Source of the DNA: Adhaeribacter rhizoryzae
Lineage (GTDB): Bacteria > Bacteroidota > Bacteroidia > Cytophagales > Hymenobacteraceae
Length of the DNA stretch: 64,000 nt
Assembly: GCF_008629685.1 (NCBI RefSeq)
Contig: NZ_VWSF01000006.1
Span: 62,001-126,000 of the forward strand
Direction: 5' to 3'
In this document: positions 9,078 to 18,424 of the stretch, one piece after another
Numbering within the stretch: the first letter of the stretch is position 1
How the letters are laid out: every line of letters starts with the position of its first letter
Made by a program: the position numbers and the translations under genes
The notes under the pieces: model-generated
The model's database searches: none
Told to the model about the DNA's origin: nothing
What the model saw: the letters and a program-made list of their open reading frames with translations, nothing else

Positions 9078-10100
9078 TTATTTTACTTTATCTAGTTGTT
9101 TTTCATCGCGGTTTTGTTGCCTGTCTTGTTGTTTGGCTTCGCGGGTGGCTTTACGTTTAAAATAGCCTCTTAGTAAAAAGTTGGTTTTTAAAGCTTCCAA
9201 ATCTTCGTTCAGGTTTATCGAGCTTTTTTCGAGGTAAGTCATGGTATTTTTTAAACTGCCGGCAAACTCCGGGTCGTTTAACAAAACGCCAACGGCATTG
9301 TTGCTGTTTTCTAATTTGCGGGTGGTTTCGTTCAGCGTTTGGGTCATTTCGGCGGCAGCAGCCGATGTTTTTTCGAGTTGGGCCACCGAAGATCTAAGCT
9401 GGCTAAAAACTGTTGTATCGGTTAATAATTGGTTGGCTAAACCTTCGGGCGTATTTAACTTGGCGGTAAACCGCGATAAAGCCGTTGATGCTTGTAAAGT
9501 GGTAGCCGAGGTTTGCCGTAAATTACTAACTATCGAGCGGAAATTATCGGCCATGGTTGAATCGTTCAGGATAGCGCCCATGGTGCCTTGCCCTTGTACC
9601 AGGCGGTTGCTCAGGGTCTTAAAATCTTCGGTAATATTTACCAGGTTGGCATTGTTTTTTTGCAGCGTTTCCATCATTACGTCGGTGTCCAGGGCTTCTT
9701 CCGAGGCCAGCACGTCTTCGTTTTCGATGCTTGGAGTTTGGCGGGAGCCGCCGTAAATTTCAATAATTTTATTACCAATAAAACTTTCGGAACCCAGGCG
9801 GGCTTTGGCATCTTTCCGGATATACATTTGAGAAGCTTCCTCAATATTCATGGTAATGCGCACCTGCGATTCGCCGTGAAATTTTATTTCTTTTACCGTA
9901 CCAATTTTTACTCCCGAAAACCAGACATTATTACCGGTTTTTAAGCCGGCCACATCGTCGAAAATGGCATAAACCCGAATGGTATCGACAAATCTTTTCT
10001 GCTGGCCGCCCAGCGTTAAAATGCCGGCAATAAATATTACCAGGGCCAGAAATATAAAAATACCTACTATTGTTAAACGTTTACTTTCTGCAGCTTTCAT
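9078..10100 (-). CDS. mlaD: MCE/MlaD domain lipid-transfer protein
   Basis: This is a 340-residue inner-membrane-anchored MCE protein. TM helix 10-29 (IVGIFIFLALVIFIAGIL) is followed by one MCE domain at about 38-115 (VYAIFDDVAGLKTGNNVWFSGVKIG), then a long helical C-terminus ending in a Lys/Gln/Arg-rich tail. It is the periplasmic ring component of an Mla-type lipid transporter between inner and outer membrane. It follows the ATPase gene directly, with the ATPase stop codon abutting this start. It is longer than E. coli MlaD because of the C-terminal helical part, as is usual in Bacteroidota. Confidence 0.9.
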   Translation of the reverse strand: MKAAESKRLTIVGIFIFLALVIFIAGILTLGGQQKRFVDTIRVYAIFDDVAGLKTGNNVWFSGVKIGTVKEIKFHGESQVRITMNIEEASQMYIRKDAKARLGSESFIGNKIIEIYGGSRQTPSIENEDVLASEEALDTDVMMETLQKNNANLVNITEDFKTLSNRLVQGQGTMGAILNDSTMADNFRSIVSNLRQTSATTLQASTALSRFTAKLNTPEGLANQLLTDTTVFSQLRSSVAQLEKTSAAAAEMTQTLNETTRKLENSNNAVGVLLNDPEFAGSLKNTMTYLEKSSINLNEDLEALKTNFLLRGYFKRKATREAKQQDRQQNRDEKQLDKVK

Positions 10101-10874
10101 TTATTCTATAAAATTATAATCATAAAAGGCCTTTACCCGCTTATCGTCGGTGTTAAATACTTCTTCAAACGTACCCTGGCGTTGAAATTGTCCGTCCAGC
10201 AGCATTACTATCCGGTCGCCGGTGTCGCGGGCACAGGTAAGGTCGTGGGTAATAATAATAGAGGAAGTATTAAACCTTCGCTGTACTTCGTTAATTAAGT
10301 TGTTAATTTCAATACTGGTGATGGGGTCCAGGCCGGCGGTAGGCTCGTCGTAAAGCATAATTTCGGGCCGTAATATTAAGGTGCGGGCAATACCAATGCG
10401 CTTGCGTTGCCCACCCGACAATTCGGAAGGCATCTGGTTAATGGTTTGGGCCAAACCAACTGCATCCAGAACGGTCTCGATTAAATTATCAATTTCCTGC
10501 TGACTTAAATCGCGCGAGTGGCGCAAAAGCGGAAACTCCAGGTTTTCCCGTACGGTCATGCTGTCGTAAAGGGCACTGTTCTGGAAAGAAAACCCTATTT
10601 TTAACCGCAACTCGTCGAGCTCTTTGGATTTTAATTTGTTTACATCCTGGCCAAGCACATTTATCTGGCCTTTATCGGATTTTAACAGGCCGGCAATAAT
10701 TTTAATCAATACCGATTTACCCGTACCGGAACGCCCCAACACCACCAGGTTCTCGCCCTGGTACAGATCCAAGTCTACGCCCCGCAATACTTTGTAATCT
10801 TCAAAAGCTTTTTTGAGGCCCCGGATGGAGATTACTTTGTTTTCTTTATTTATGTTCGGATTTGTCTTTTTCAT
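10101..10874 (-). CDS. mlaF: MlaF-type ABC transporter ATPase
   Basis: This is a 257-residue ABC ATPase with Walker A GRSGTGKS at 47-54, signature LSGGQ at 152-156, Walker B IMLYDE at 172-177 followed by PTAGLDP, and an H-loop THD. It powers the MlaE permease. It is the middle gene of mlaE-mlaF-mlaD, 12 nt after mlaE and directly abutting mlaD. Confidence 0.93.
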   Translation of the reverse strand: MKKTNPNINKENKVISIRGLKKAFEDYKVLRGVDLDLYQGENLVVLGRSGTGKSVLIKIIAGLLKSDKGQINVLGQDVNKLKSKELDELRLKIGFSFQNSALYDSMTVRENLEFPLLRHSRDLSQQEIDNLIETVLDAVGLAQTINQMPSELSGGQRKRIGIARTLILRPEIMLYDEPTAGLDPITSIEINNLINEVQRRFNTSSIIITHDLTCARDTGDRIVMLLDGQFQRQGTFEEVFNTDDKRVKAFYDYNFIE

Positions 10875-10886
10875 TCCAATCGGATT

Positions 10887-11699
10887 TTAAAGAGCGCGGA
10901 GGGCATTAATGACCTGCATGGTTAGCAACTCTTCAATGAAAATAAGAACCATGGCCGTAACCACCGAGGAATTAGCTGCTTTGCCTACGCCTTCTGTGCC
11001 CTTAGAAGAATTGTAACCTTTGTAGCAACCTACCATACCAATAGTAAAACCAAAAAGAATGGATTTAAACAACGAGGCAAAAATATCCAGGAACGTAATC
11101 GCGTCAAAAACATCTACCATGAAGGTGGTAAAACTGGTTTGTTCGTTTTGGTGTATATTAATGTAGGCGCCCATGAGTGCTACAAAAACCGTATACATCA
11201 TTAAAATGGGTATCATGAGCGTAGTGGCCAGCACCCGCGAAACTACCAGAAATTTATAAGGATTGGTAGCCGATACTTCCATCGCATCTATTTGCTCAGT
11301 TACCTTCATCGAACCAATTTCGGCCCCAATGCTGGAACCTACCCGGCCCGCCGCAATAATGGCCGTAACCAACGGCCCAAGCGCCCGCACAATGGCAATA
11401 GAGATTAAAGCGGGCAGCCACGAGGTTGCTCCAAATTCGGTGAGGGAAGGCCGGGATTGGTTGGTAAATACAATACCAATAATAAAACCGGTAAGCGAAA
11501 TGAGCGGCAAAGAACGCAGACCAACCTCATAAAACTGTTTTATTATTTCTTTGAACTCATAAGGTGGTAGAAAAACCTCTTTAAAGAACCGTATAACAAA
11601 TTTATACACATCGTAGAGGTTCTGAAACACCCTGTCCACTTTTCTGGAAATGAGATAGCGGCGTTTGGGTTGTTTAACTACAGGTTCTTCTGTATCCAT
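10887..11699 (-). CDS. mlaE: MlaE-type ABC transporter permease
   Basis: This is a 270-residue MlaE/YrbE permease. The core helices contain the family motif AAGRVGSSIGAEIGSMKVTEQIDAMEV, split over two segments, and NPYKFLVVSRVLATTLMIP. An N-terminal amphipathic stretch of about 45 residues precedes the first TM. It is the first gene of the operon. No MlaB, MlaC or MlaA gene is present nearby, which is usual for this phylum. Confidence 0.93.
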   Translation of the reverse strand: MDTEEPVVKQPKRRYLISRKVDRVFQNLYDVYKFVIRFFKEVFLPPYEFKEIIKQFYEVGLRSLPLISLTGFIIGIVFTNQSRPSLTEFGATSWLPALISIAIVRALGPLVTAIIAAGRVGSSIGAEIGSMKVTEQIDAMEVSATNPYKFLVVSRVLATTLMIPILMMYTVFVALMGAYINIHQNEQTSFTTFMVDVFDAITFLDIFASLFKSILFGFTIGMVGCYKGYNSSKGTEGVGKAANSSVVTAMVLIFIEELLTMQVINALRAL

Positions 11700-12023
11700 C
11701 GGGTATTAGTAAGCCTAATGTTTGTTTAGGTAAATAAATATTGCTGGGTAGTCCGGACTAAAACTAAATAAAGTCTTACTTAAGCCACAATAATTATGTT
11801 TGAAATTGTAGTAAAAATCTTTTTTGCTGCTGCCAGCCAATGCCGCCGCGAATTTATAATATTATTGCGCGGCAACAAATTTTAAAACCGTTTCCGGATG
11901 TACGGAATAAATAGGTATAAGATAAGGTTAATTTTAGCCGAAATATATTAAATATTAGCCAGGCGAATTTTCTGCCGCAGCCTAAATGCTTACCCTAAAC
12001 ATTTCTTAGAACCAGGCAGAAAT
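11700..12023. other. intergenic region upstream of the Mla operon
   Basis: About 320 AT-rich nt between the mlaE start and the typA terminator. It must hold the mlaE promoter, but no perfect TAnnTTTG box is obvious. No gene seen. Confidence 0.4.
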
Positions 12024-12026
12024 AAA

Positions 12027-12052
12027 AAAGGTACTGCCGGAGCAGTACCTTT
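12027..12052 (-). terminator. typA terminator
   Basis: An 11-bp stem (AAAGGTACTGC / GCAGTACCTTT) with a 4-nt CGGA loop, 23 nt past the typA stop codon on the minus strand. Confidence 0.8.
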
Positions 12053-12074
12053 AAATATTTAATCTAATAAGAAA

Positions 12075-13886
12075 TTATTCTTCGTCGCGTTTCTCGTAAC
12101 GTTTGCGGTCGTTCTCGTCGAGGTAAATTTTACGCATCCGGATGCTCTTAGGTGTAACCTCTAATAATTCATCCTTCTGAATATATTCCATAGCTTCTTC
12201 TAAAGAGAATTGCTTTTTCGGAACAATCTTCACGTTGTTATCAGAACCGGAAGCCCGCATGTTAGTCAGCTGCTTGCCTTTCTGAATATTAATGGTAATA
12301 TCGTTGCCGCGGCTGTGCTCGCCAATTACCTGACCCGCATAAACTTCTTCACCCGGATCTACGAAGAATACGCCCCGATCCTGTAATTTATCGATAGAAT
12401 AAGCGGTACCCGGACCAGTTTCCAGCGAAATAAGTGAACCATTAATACGGCCCGGAATCGGACCTTTATGCGGTTCGTAGCTGATAAAACGGTGGTTCAT
12501 GATGGCTTCACCGGCGGTAGCGGTTAACACGTTGTTCCGCAAACCAATCAGGCCACGCGCCGGAATATTGAATTCCAGGTGCTGTAAGTCGCCTTTTGGC
12601 TCCATTATAGATAACTCACCTTTACGCTGCGTTACCAATTCTATTACTTTACCAGAGCTTTCTTCCGGCACATCTACTACCAGGTGCTCAATTGGCTCGT
12701 GGCGTTGGCCATCTATATCTTTAAATATTACCTGCGGCTGACCTACCTGAATTTCGTAGCCCTCGCGGCGCATGGTTTCTATTAACACCGACAAGTGCAG
12801 AATACCCCGGCCGTACACCAGGAAAGTATCTTCTTTATCGGTTTCTTCTACCCGTAAAGCCAGGTTTTTCTCAATTTCTTTGTATAAGCGGTCGCGCAGG
12901 TGGCGTGATGTAACAAATTTGCCTTCTTTACCAAAAAACGGAGAGTTGTTAATGGTAAACAACATGTTCATGGTCGGCTCATCGATGGAGATTCGGGCCA
13001 AAGCTTCGGGCATTTCGGCATCCGCAATGGTGTCGCCAATTTCAAAACCTTCTATACCGGTAAGCGCACAAATTTCGCCGGAAGAAACACTCGGAACTTT
13101 AACTTTTCCTAAGCCTTCGAATACGTGAATTTCTTTAATGCGCATTTTTTTAATAGTACCATCGCGCTTGCACAAGCTAATCGCTTCGCCTTCGGTTAAA
13201 GTACCGCGATGTACCCGGCCAATGGCAATCCGGCCCACAAAAGAAGAATAATCAAGCGAAGTAATTTGCATTTGCGGCGTACCATCTAAAGTAGGTGCAG
13301 CCGGAATTACATTTACAATAGCATCCAGCAAAGGCGTAATGTCTTCGGTTTTCTGCTGCCAGTCGGTGCTCATCCAGCCTTGCTTGCTGGAGCCGTACAG
13401 GGTTACAAAATCCAATTGATCTTCGGTAGCGCCCAGGTTAAACATCAGGTCAAAAACCTGTTCGTGTACTTCGTCGGGGCGACAGTTTTCTTTATCTACT
13501 TTATTTACCACCACAATTGGTTTTAATCCCAACGAAATGGCTTTGCTTAATACAAAACGGGTTTGTGGCATAGCGCCTTCAAAAGCATCTACCAGCAATA
13601 AAACGCCGTCGGCCATTTTTAAAACCCGTTCTACTTCCCCGCCAAAGTCGGCGTGACCAGGGGTATCAATAATATTGATTTTTACATCTTTATACCGAAC
13701 CGAAACGTTCTTAGATACAATGGTTATACCTCTTTCCCGTTCCAGATCGTTGTTATCCAGAATCAGATCATCGAAGTGTTGGTGTTCGGAAAAGATTTTA
13801 GAGGCGTGGATGATTTTATCAACCAGGGTAGTTTTGCCGTGGTCAACGTGCGCGATAATCGCAATGTTTCGAATATTCTGACTCAT
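12075..13886 (-). CDS. typA: ribosome-associated GTPase TypA/BipA
   Basis: This is a 603-residue translational GTPase of EF-G-like domain order. The G domain shows HVDHGKTT at 13-20, DTPGH at 74-78 and NKVD at 128-131. It is followed by a beta-barrel domain, the EF-G III/V-like domains, and the TypA-specific C-terminal domain (PIPGRINGSLISLETGPGTA). It binds the 70S ribosome and supports growth under stress or cold and 50S assembly. It has its own promoter and terminator, and its length is normal. Confidence 0.97.
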   Translation of the reverse strand: MSQNIRNIAIIAHVDHGKTTLVDKIIHASKIFSEHQHFDDLILDNNDLERERGITIVSKNVSVRYKDVKINIIDTPGHADFGGEVERVLKMADGVLLLVDAFEGAMPQTRFVLSKAISLGLKPIVVVNKVDKENCRPDEVHEQVFDLMFNLGATEDQLDFVTLYGSSKQGWMSTDWQQKTEDITPLLDAIVNVIPAAPTLDGTPQMQITSLDYSSFVGRIAIGRVHRGTLTEGEAISLCKRDGTIKKMRIKEIHVFEGLGKVKVPSVSSGEICALTGIEGFEIGDTIADAEMPEALARISIDEPTMNMLFTINNSPFFGKEGKFVTSRHLRDRLYKEIEKNLALRVEETDKEDTFLVYGRGILHLSVLIETMRREGYEIQVGQPQVIFKDIDGQRHEPIEHLVVDVPEESSGKVIELVTQRKGELSIMEPKGDLQHLEFNIPARGLIGLRNNVLTATAGEAIMNHRFISYEPHKGPIPGRINGSLISLETGPGTAYSIDKLQDRGVFFVDPGEEVYAGQVIGEHSRGNDITINIQKGKQLTNMRASGSDNNVKIVPKKQFSLEEAMEYIQKDELLEVTPKSIRMRKIYLDENDRKRYEKRDEE

Positions 13887-13905
13887 TATTTTTTATTTCA
13901 GGCCG

Positions 13906-13913
13906 CAAAGGTA
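13906..13913 (-). promoter_or_regulatory. -7 box of the typA promoter
   Basis: The minus strand reads TACCTTTG followed by CGGCC, a perfect TAnnTTTG box, 20 nt upstream of the typA ATG. The leader is therefore short. Confidence 0.7.
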
Positions 13914-14093
13914 CAAAAAAATAACTATACTAATAATAATTGGTTTTAAGCTTTGGGCTTTAGTTAAACTTAAAGGCTATTTTGGGCAAAAAAGTTCGTT
14001 GTTAGGCAAGGTTTGTGCATTTGAGCAAACTGAAATTGTTTAAACTGCCGTATGTTTTACCCGAAATATTAACTCTTAAAATATTTATATCTC

Positions 14094-14633
14094 ATGAAAA
14101 TAATACTGCAAATTTTACTGGGCTGCTTTTTAACCTTAACGGCCTGCGCCCAGCAACGCGAAAAAGAAAGCGGTACGGCTGCTTCGGGCGAAGCACCGTT
14201 GCCCAATAAAAAAGTAAAAGCTTTGAATCAGCAAAAAACAACTTATGCCGTAGTAAAAACCGAAGCCGAATGGCGGCAACAACTTACACCGGAGCAATTT
14301 GCGGTTAGCCGTGAAAAAGCAACCGAGCGGCCATTTGCGAATAAATACAATAACAACAAGCAAAAAGGTATTTATAAATGCATTGGCTGCGGACAGGAAT
14401 TATTTAGTTCATCCACTAAGTTCGATTCGGGTACCGGCTGGCCCAGTTTTTATAAACCCTTGAATAACCAGGTAGTAAAAGAACTGCAAGATCTGGAATT
14501 GGGTATGGTACGCACCGAAGTAGTTTGCAGCCGCTGTGGCGGGCATTTGGGTCACGTATTCGACGATGGACCTAAACCAACCGGCCTGCGTTACTGCCTT
14601 AATTCGGCGGCTTTAGACTTTCAAAAAAAATAA
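14094..14633 (+). CDS. msrB: peptide-methionine (R)-S-oxide reductase, lipoprotein
   Basis: This is a 179-residue protein that reduces methionine-R-sulfoxide in proteins. The N-terminus has a lipoprotein signal with lipobox LTAC (Cys18), so the enzyme is membrane-anchored outside the cytoplasm. The MsrB fold carries two zinc CxxC pairs (C96/C99 and C145/C148), the FDSGTGWPSF segment and catalytic Cys168 in RYCLNS. The resolving thiol is not obvious. It probably repairs oxidised envelope proteins. The start with MKIILQILLG gives a good signal peptide. Confidence 0.95.
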   Translation: MKIILQILLGCFLTLTACAQQREKESGTAASGEAPLPNKKVKALNQQKTTYAVVKTEAEWRQQLTPEQFAVSREKATERPFANKYNNNKQKGIYKCIGCGQELFSSSTKFDSGTGWPSFYKPLNNQVVKELQDLELGMVRTEVVCSRCGGHLGHVFDDGPKPTGLRYCLNSAALDFQKK

Positions 14634-14712
14634 TACAATTTTATATAAGCTTTATGTATAACCTTTTGGTAGGGCCGGGCCGTATTAATAGTACAAATTC
14701 TAGTTAAAAAAC

Positions 14713-14985
14713 ATGGACCTGAGTTCAACCACAAATTTAGTACAAAGCACAGCGCAACTAATAATGGAAGCGTTCCGGCATTTTAACACGCCGGCCAACG
14801 AAGTATTATCTTACGACCAGTTGCTGCCCTTTTTGGATGAGCGAAGTGAGCATCAGCATTATAAAGATGCTTTGGTAGAAGCAGAATATCACCTGAGCAA
14901 AGAAGCCTATGCTACCCCAGACCCCAGCGGTTTGCGGTTGACGGAAGTAGGCTACAAAGCTTTGCAGGAGGGAAAAGAAGCCTAA
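14713..14985 (+). CDS. small protein, winged-helix-like, unknown
   Basis: This 90-residue acidic soluble protein is not recognised. It is predicted mostly helical and ends with LTEVGYKALQEGKEA. The layout (helix, helix, AEYHL, short beta turn, LTxxGxxAL) resembles a winged-helix fold, but this is only an impression. It lies 79 nt after msrB and 47 nt before a small lipoprotein gene. Coding-like composition and an AAA-rich leader ahead of the ATG support it. Confidence 0.6.
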   Translation: MDLSSTTNLVQSTAQLIMEAFRHFNTPANEVLSYDQLLPFLDERSEHQHYKDALVEAEYHLSKEAYATPDPSGLRLTEVGYKALQEGKEA

Positions 14986-15032
14986 GAGCTTTGTGTAAAT
15001 GGTAAACTCGTTAGGTAAACAGAGAGGAGCAA

Positions 15033-15362
15033 ATGAGCAAGGTAGATGGGCGGATAGGAAAGGCAGGGCAAGCTTTAATGGCAGGAGTTGGTTTGATAAT
15101 GATGGCCTGTACTTCCGCCCGCGAAACTAACGAGTATAATGCGGCGGTCCCTAGCACCATCCAAAGTGATGCGGACCGTCGCGCCATTTATAATAATGCC
15201 GATACCAGACCTATAGCGCGGCCGCGTAGCATAAATAACCAGGCCAGCGAAATTAACCGGCAAAAAAATATTGAAGACCGCAGCGTTAATAACCCCAGTA
15301 ATAACCCAACCGAAGTCCGGACTATGGAATTAGGCCGCCCCACAACCGATACCCTTCCGTAG
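15033..15362 (+). CDS. small lipoprotein, unknown function
   Basis: This is a 109-residue protein with a lipoprotein-type N-terminus: a hydrophobic segment ALMAGVGLIMMAC whose Cys (about residue 26) sits in a plausible lipobox. The mature part is polar, rich in Asn, Arg, Ser and Pro, and probably disordered. No family recognised. It is likely co-transcribed with the gene 47 nt upstream. Confidence 0.55.
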   Translation: MSKVDGRIGKAGQALMAGVGLIMMACTSARETNEYNAAVPSTIQSDADRRAIYNNADTRPIARPRSINNQASEINRQKNIEDRSVNNPSNNPTEVRTMELGRPTTDTLP

Positions 15363-15528
15363 CTATTATTTATTTTGTTCAGGAAAATTAATTATTCCTG
15401 ATAAATGGTTATCCTCCTAATAGGCTAGGCTATTAAGATACAAAGCTAAATAGCTTGCCCGCATTAATCTTGGTTCTGCTTGCCGCATTTATTTTAAACA
15501 ATCCATAATCTTAATAAAAGCTATTGCT

Positions 15529-16062
15529 TTAAATATTGCCGTTTTCTGGCGTAGTGGCGTTTGGTATTTTAGCGCTAGCCGGTTTTTTTGCGCTGGCAGC
15601 TTTTGTGTTTTCTACGGCAACGGCTGGCGTAACTTTGCTATTTCGGGTGCGGGAACTGTTCTTTTTAGCGGAATTGGGTATTAAATCAATTTGGTTTTCC
15701 TCGGTATCTGGTGTTTTAGGTATTTCCAGCAGTGCGTTGTCTCCGGCTTTATTGGCTGTCTTAGGGTCGGGGCTTGGCTGTTCTGCTTCGGGTAATGTAA
15801 TTTCTTGTAGAGTAGGTTCCCCAGTTTTTAATACCTCCTGCAAAATTACTTCGGCACGCATTTTAATTTTTTGGCGGGCTTCTTTCATAATTTCTTTAAT
15901 GGCCTTTTTGGTATCTTTTTTTACTTCTTTTAATACCTGCTTCATTTTCTTCTTAAACTCCCGTTCCAGTTGCTCCGATAAAGCAGGCAATAAATCTTCT
16001 TTGGTCACAACCTTCTTCTTGACGGATTTTTTCTGATCTTCTTTTTTCTCAGGTTTTTTCAT
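15529..16062 (-). CDS. Lys-rich coiled-coil protein, unknown
   Basis: This is a 177-residue, very basic protein. Residues 1-80 are Lys/Glu-rich and predicted as one long amphipathic helix (KKMKQVLKEVKKDTKKAIKE). The rest is a low-complexity Pro/Ala/Thr/Lys tail. A nucleic-acid-binding role is possible from charge alone, but no family is recognised. It is divergent from metG. Confidence 0.55.
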   Translation of the reverse strand: MKKPEKKEDQKKSVKKKVVTKEDLLPALSEQLEREFKKKMKQVLKEVKKDTKKAIKEIMKEARQKIKMRAEVILQEVLKTGEPTLQEITLPEAEQPSPDPKTANKAGDNALLEIPKTPDTEENQIDLIPNSAKKNSSRTRNSKVTPAVAVENTKAASAKKPASAKIPNATTPENGNI

Positions 16063-16240
16063 TGCAGTAAGATAATATTTTAAATCTATCGGAGAATGCC
16101 CTTAAGATAAGTAAACCTAATGGGTTGAAGTATTGGGGTTAGCATTTATTAGCAGTTGCGTAGTTTACGATAGGGTAAAAAGTAATTTTTGTTAAAACCA
16201 CACTTTAAATATTGGTAAGCCAACACTTAAGCCATTTACG

Positions 16241-16248
16241 TATATTTG
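16241..16248 (+). promoter_or_regulatory. -7 box of the metG promoter
   Basis: TATATTTG is a perfect TAnnTTTG box 19 nt before the metG ATG. No good TTTG -33 element is seen. Confidence 0.6.
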
Positions 16249-16266
16249 CAACTTTAAACCTGCTTT

Positions 16267-18303
16267 ATGACGAAAAACTATAAACGCTATACTGTTACGG
16301 CAGCGCTGCCTTATGCCAACGGGCCGGTGCACATCGGGCACTTGGCGGGAGTTTACCTGCCGGCCGATATTTATGTACGTTATTTGCGTGCGCAAGGTCG
16401 CGATGTTAAATTTGTTTGCGGCTCCGACGAACACGGCGTTCCTATTACCATCCGGGCCCAAAAAGAAAATTCGACCCCCCAACAGGTAGTAGATAAGTAC
16501 CACCGGCTCATTAAAGATTCTTTTGCCGAATTTAATATTTCTTTTGATATTTATTCGCGTACCTCTAACCAAACGCACCATGAAACCGCCGCCGGCTTTT
16601 TCACCAACCTTTACGAGAAAGGCATTTTCGAAGAAAAAACTTCACAACAATATTTCGACGAAAAAAATCAACAATTCCTGGCCGACCGCTACATTGTGGG
16701 CACCTGCCCCAAGTGCGGCAACGAAAATGCGTACGGCGACCAATGCGAAAATTGTGGTTCCAGCTTAAACGCCACCGACCTGATAAATCCTAAAAGCATG
16801 CTCAGCGGCGAAAAGCCCGTGATGAAGGAAACCAAACACTGGTATTTGCCGCTGGATAAATACGAAGATTGGCTGCGCGAATGGATTGTGGAAGGGCATC
16901 AGGAATGGAAAGCCAACGTATACGGGCAGTGCAAAAGCTGGATAGACGGCGGCTTGCAACCCCGCGCCGTAACCCGCGATTTAGATTGGGGCGTACCCGT
17001 ACCACTGGAAGAAGCCAAAGGTAAAGTGTTGTACGTGTGGTTTGATGCGCCCATTGGGTATATTTCGGCTACGAAAGATTTAACCCCCGACTGGCAAATC
17101 TACTGGCAAGACGAAGACACCAAATTGGTGCATTTTATTGGCAAAGATAATATTGTGTTCCATTGCATTATTTTCCCGGTAATGTTAAAGGCGCACGGCG
17201 ATTATATTTTGCCCGACAATGTACCGGCCAACGAGTTTTTAAACCTGGAAGGCGATAAAATATCTACTTCGCGTAATTGGGCGGTTTGGCTGCACGAATA
17301 TTTAGCCGATTTTCCGGGCAAAGCCGATGTGCTGCGTTACGTGCTTTGCGCCAATGCCCCCGAGAACAAAGACAACGATTTTACCTGGAAAGATTTTCAG
17401 GCCCGCAACAACAACGAGTTACTCGCCATTTTTGGTAATTTTATTAACCGGGCGGTAGTGCTCACGCATAAATATTTTAGTGGTAAAGTGCCGGCCAAAG
17501 CCGAGTTGCAAACCGCCGATGTAATGGTGCTGGATGAGTTAAAAGCTTTCCCCCAAACCATTGCAGATTTAATTGAAAGGTACCGGTTCCGGGAAGCACT
17601 TAGTGAATTAATGAACCTGGCGCGCTTAGGCAATAAATATTTAGCCGATACTGAGCCCTGGAAAATTATTAAAACCGACGAAGAACGGGTTAAAACCATT
17701 TTAAATATTGCCCTGCAAATTGCCGCGAGCTTAACCATTGTGGCCGAACCATTTTTGCCCGAAACTGCCCGTAAACTGGCCGCTATGTTGGGTATGAAAC
17801 AAGACGAATGGGCCGCCGCCGGTGCTGCCGATTATTTAATAGCTGATCATCAGTTAGGAGAAGCGGCTTTGTTGTTCCAGAAAATTGAGGACGATACTGT
17901 GCAGGCGCAGGTGCAAAAACTTCTGGATACCAAAAAGGCCAATCAGCTAGCCAATGCTGTAGTGAGTCCGGCGAAGGAAAATATTTCTTTTGAAGATTTT
18001 TCGAAAATGGATATTCGTGTAGGCATTATTCTGGAAGCCGAGAAAGTGGCTAAAACCAAAAAGCTTCTGAAATTAAAAATTGACACGGGCCTTGACCAGC
18101 GCACCATTGTGAGCGGAATTGCCGAATATTTTGTACCCGAAGCCATTATTGGTCAGCAGGTATCGGTATTGGTAAATTTAGCGCCGCGCGAAATAAAAGG
18201 TATTCAGAGCCAGGGCATGATTTTAATGGCCGAAAATGCCGATGGTAGTCTGGCTTTTGTGCAACCTTCTACCGCAGTAAAACCGGGCAGCGGTATTTCG
18301 TAA
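16267..18303 (+). CDS. metG: methionyl-tRNA synthetase
   Basis: This is a 678-residue class I synthetase charging tRNA-Met. It has HIGH at 22-25, a zinc knuckle with C147, C150, C160 and C163, and the KMSKS-equivalent KISTS at 331-335. An anticodon-binding helical domain follows, then a C-terminal tRNA-binding (EMAP-like) domain at about 575-678 ([20 protein letters not shown]) that mediates dimerisation. Full length for the MetG type 1 family. The start sits 19 nt after a -7 box. Confidence 0.98.
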   Translation: MTKNYKRYTVTAALPYANGPVHIGHLAGVYLPADIYVRYLRAQGRDVKFVCGSDEHGVPITIRAQKENSTPQQVVDKYHRLIKDSFAEFNISFDIYSRTSNQTHHETAAGFFTNLYEKGIFEEKTSQQYFDEKNQQFLADRYIVGTCPKCGNENAYGDQCENCGSSLNATDLINPKSMLSGEKPVMKETKHWYLPLDKYEDWLREWIVEGHQEWKANVYGQCKSWIDGGLQPRAVTRDLDWGVPVPLEEAKGKVLYVWFDAPIGYISATKDLTPDWQIYWQDEDTKLVHFIGKDNIVFHCIIFPVMLKAHGDYILPDNVPANEFLNLEGDKISTSRNWAVWLHEYLADFPGKADVLRYVLCANAPENKDNDFTWKDFQARNNNELLAIFGNFINRAVVLTHKYFSGKVPAKAELQTADVMVLDELKAFPQTIADLIERYRFREALSELMNLARLGNKYLADTEPWKIIKTDEERVKTILNIALQIAASLTIVAEPFLPETARKLAAMLGMKQDEWAAAGAADYLIADHQLGEAALLFQKIEDDTVQAQVQKLLDTKKANQLANAVVSPAKENISFEDFSKMDIRVGIILEAEKVAKTKKLLKLKIDTGLDQRTIVSGIAEYFVPEAIIGQQVSVLVNLAPREIKGIQSQGMILMAENADGSLAFVQPSTAVKPGSGIS

Positions 18304-18320
18304 AATAGATATTTCTGTAA

Positions 18321-18360
18321 AAAAAAGCTGCTTTTGGTTTAGGCCGAAAGCAGCTTTTTT
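18321..18360. terminator. bidirectional terminator between metG and the MFS gene
   Basis: A 17-bp stem with one G-T pair (18321-18337 with 18344-18360), flanked by A and T runs. It serves the convergent metG and MFS genes. Confidence 0.85.
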
Positions 18361-18424
18361 ATTGTACAAAATGGTAAATAGGTTCAGCTGTCAGAAAATA
18401 ACGTTTGGAACGCGAATAAATCTG

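Noticed and set aside
12499-13128. Plus-strand frames inside typA and similar long frames opposite purL, metG and the amidohydrolase
   Set aside because: They are mirror frames of well-supported genes, with no family motifs.
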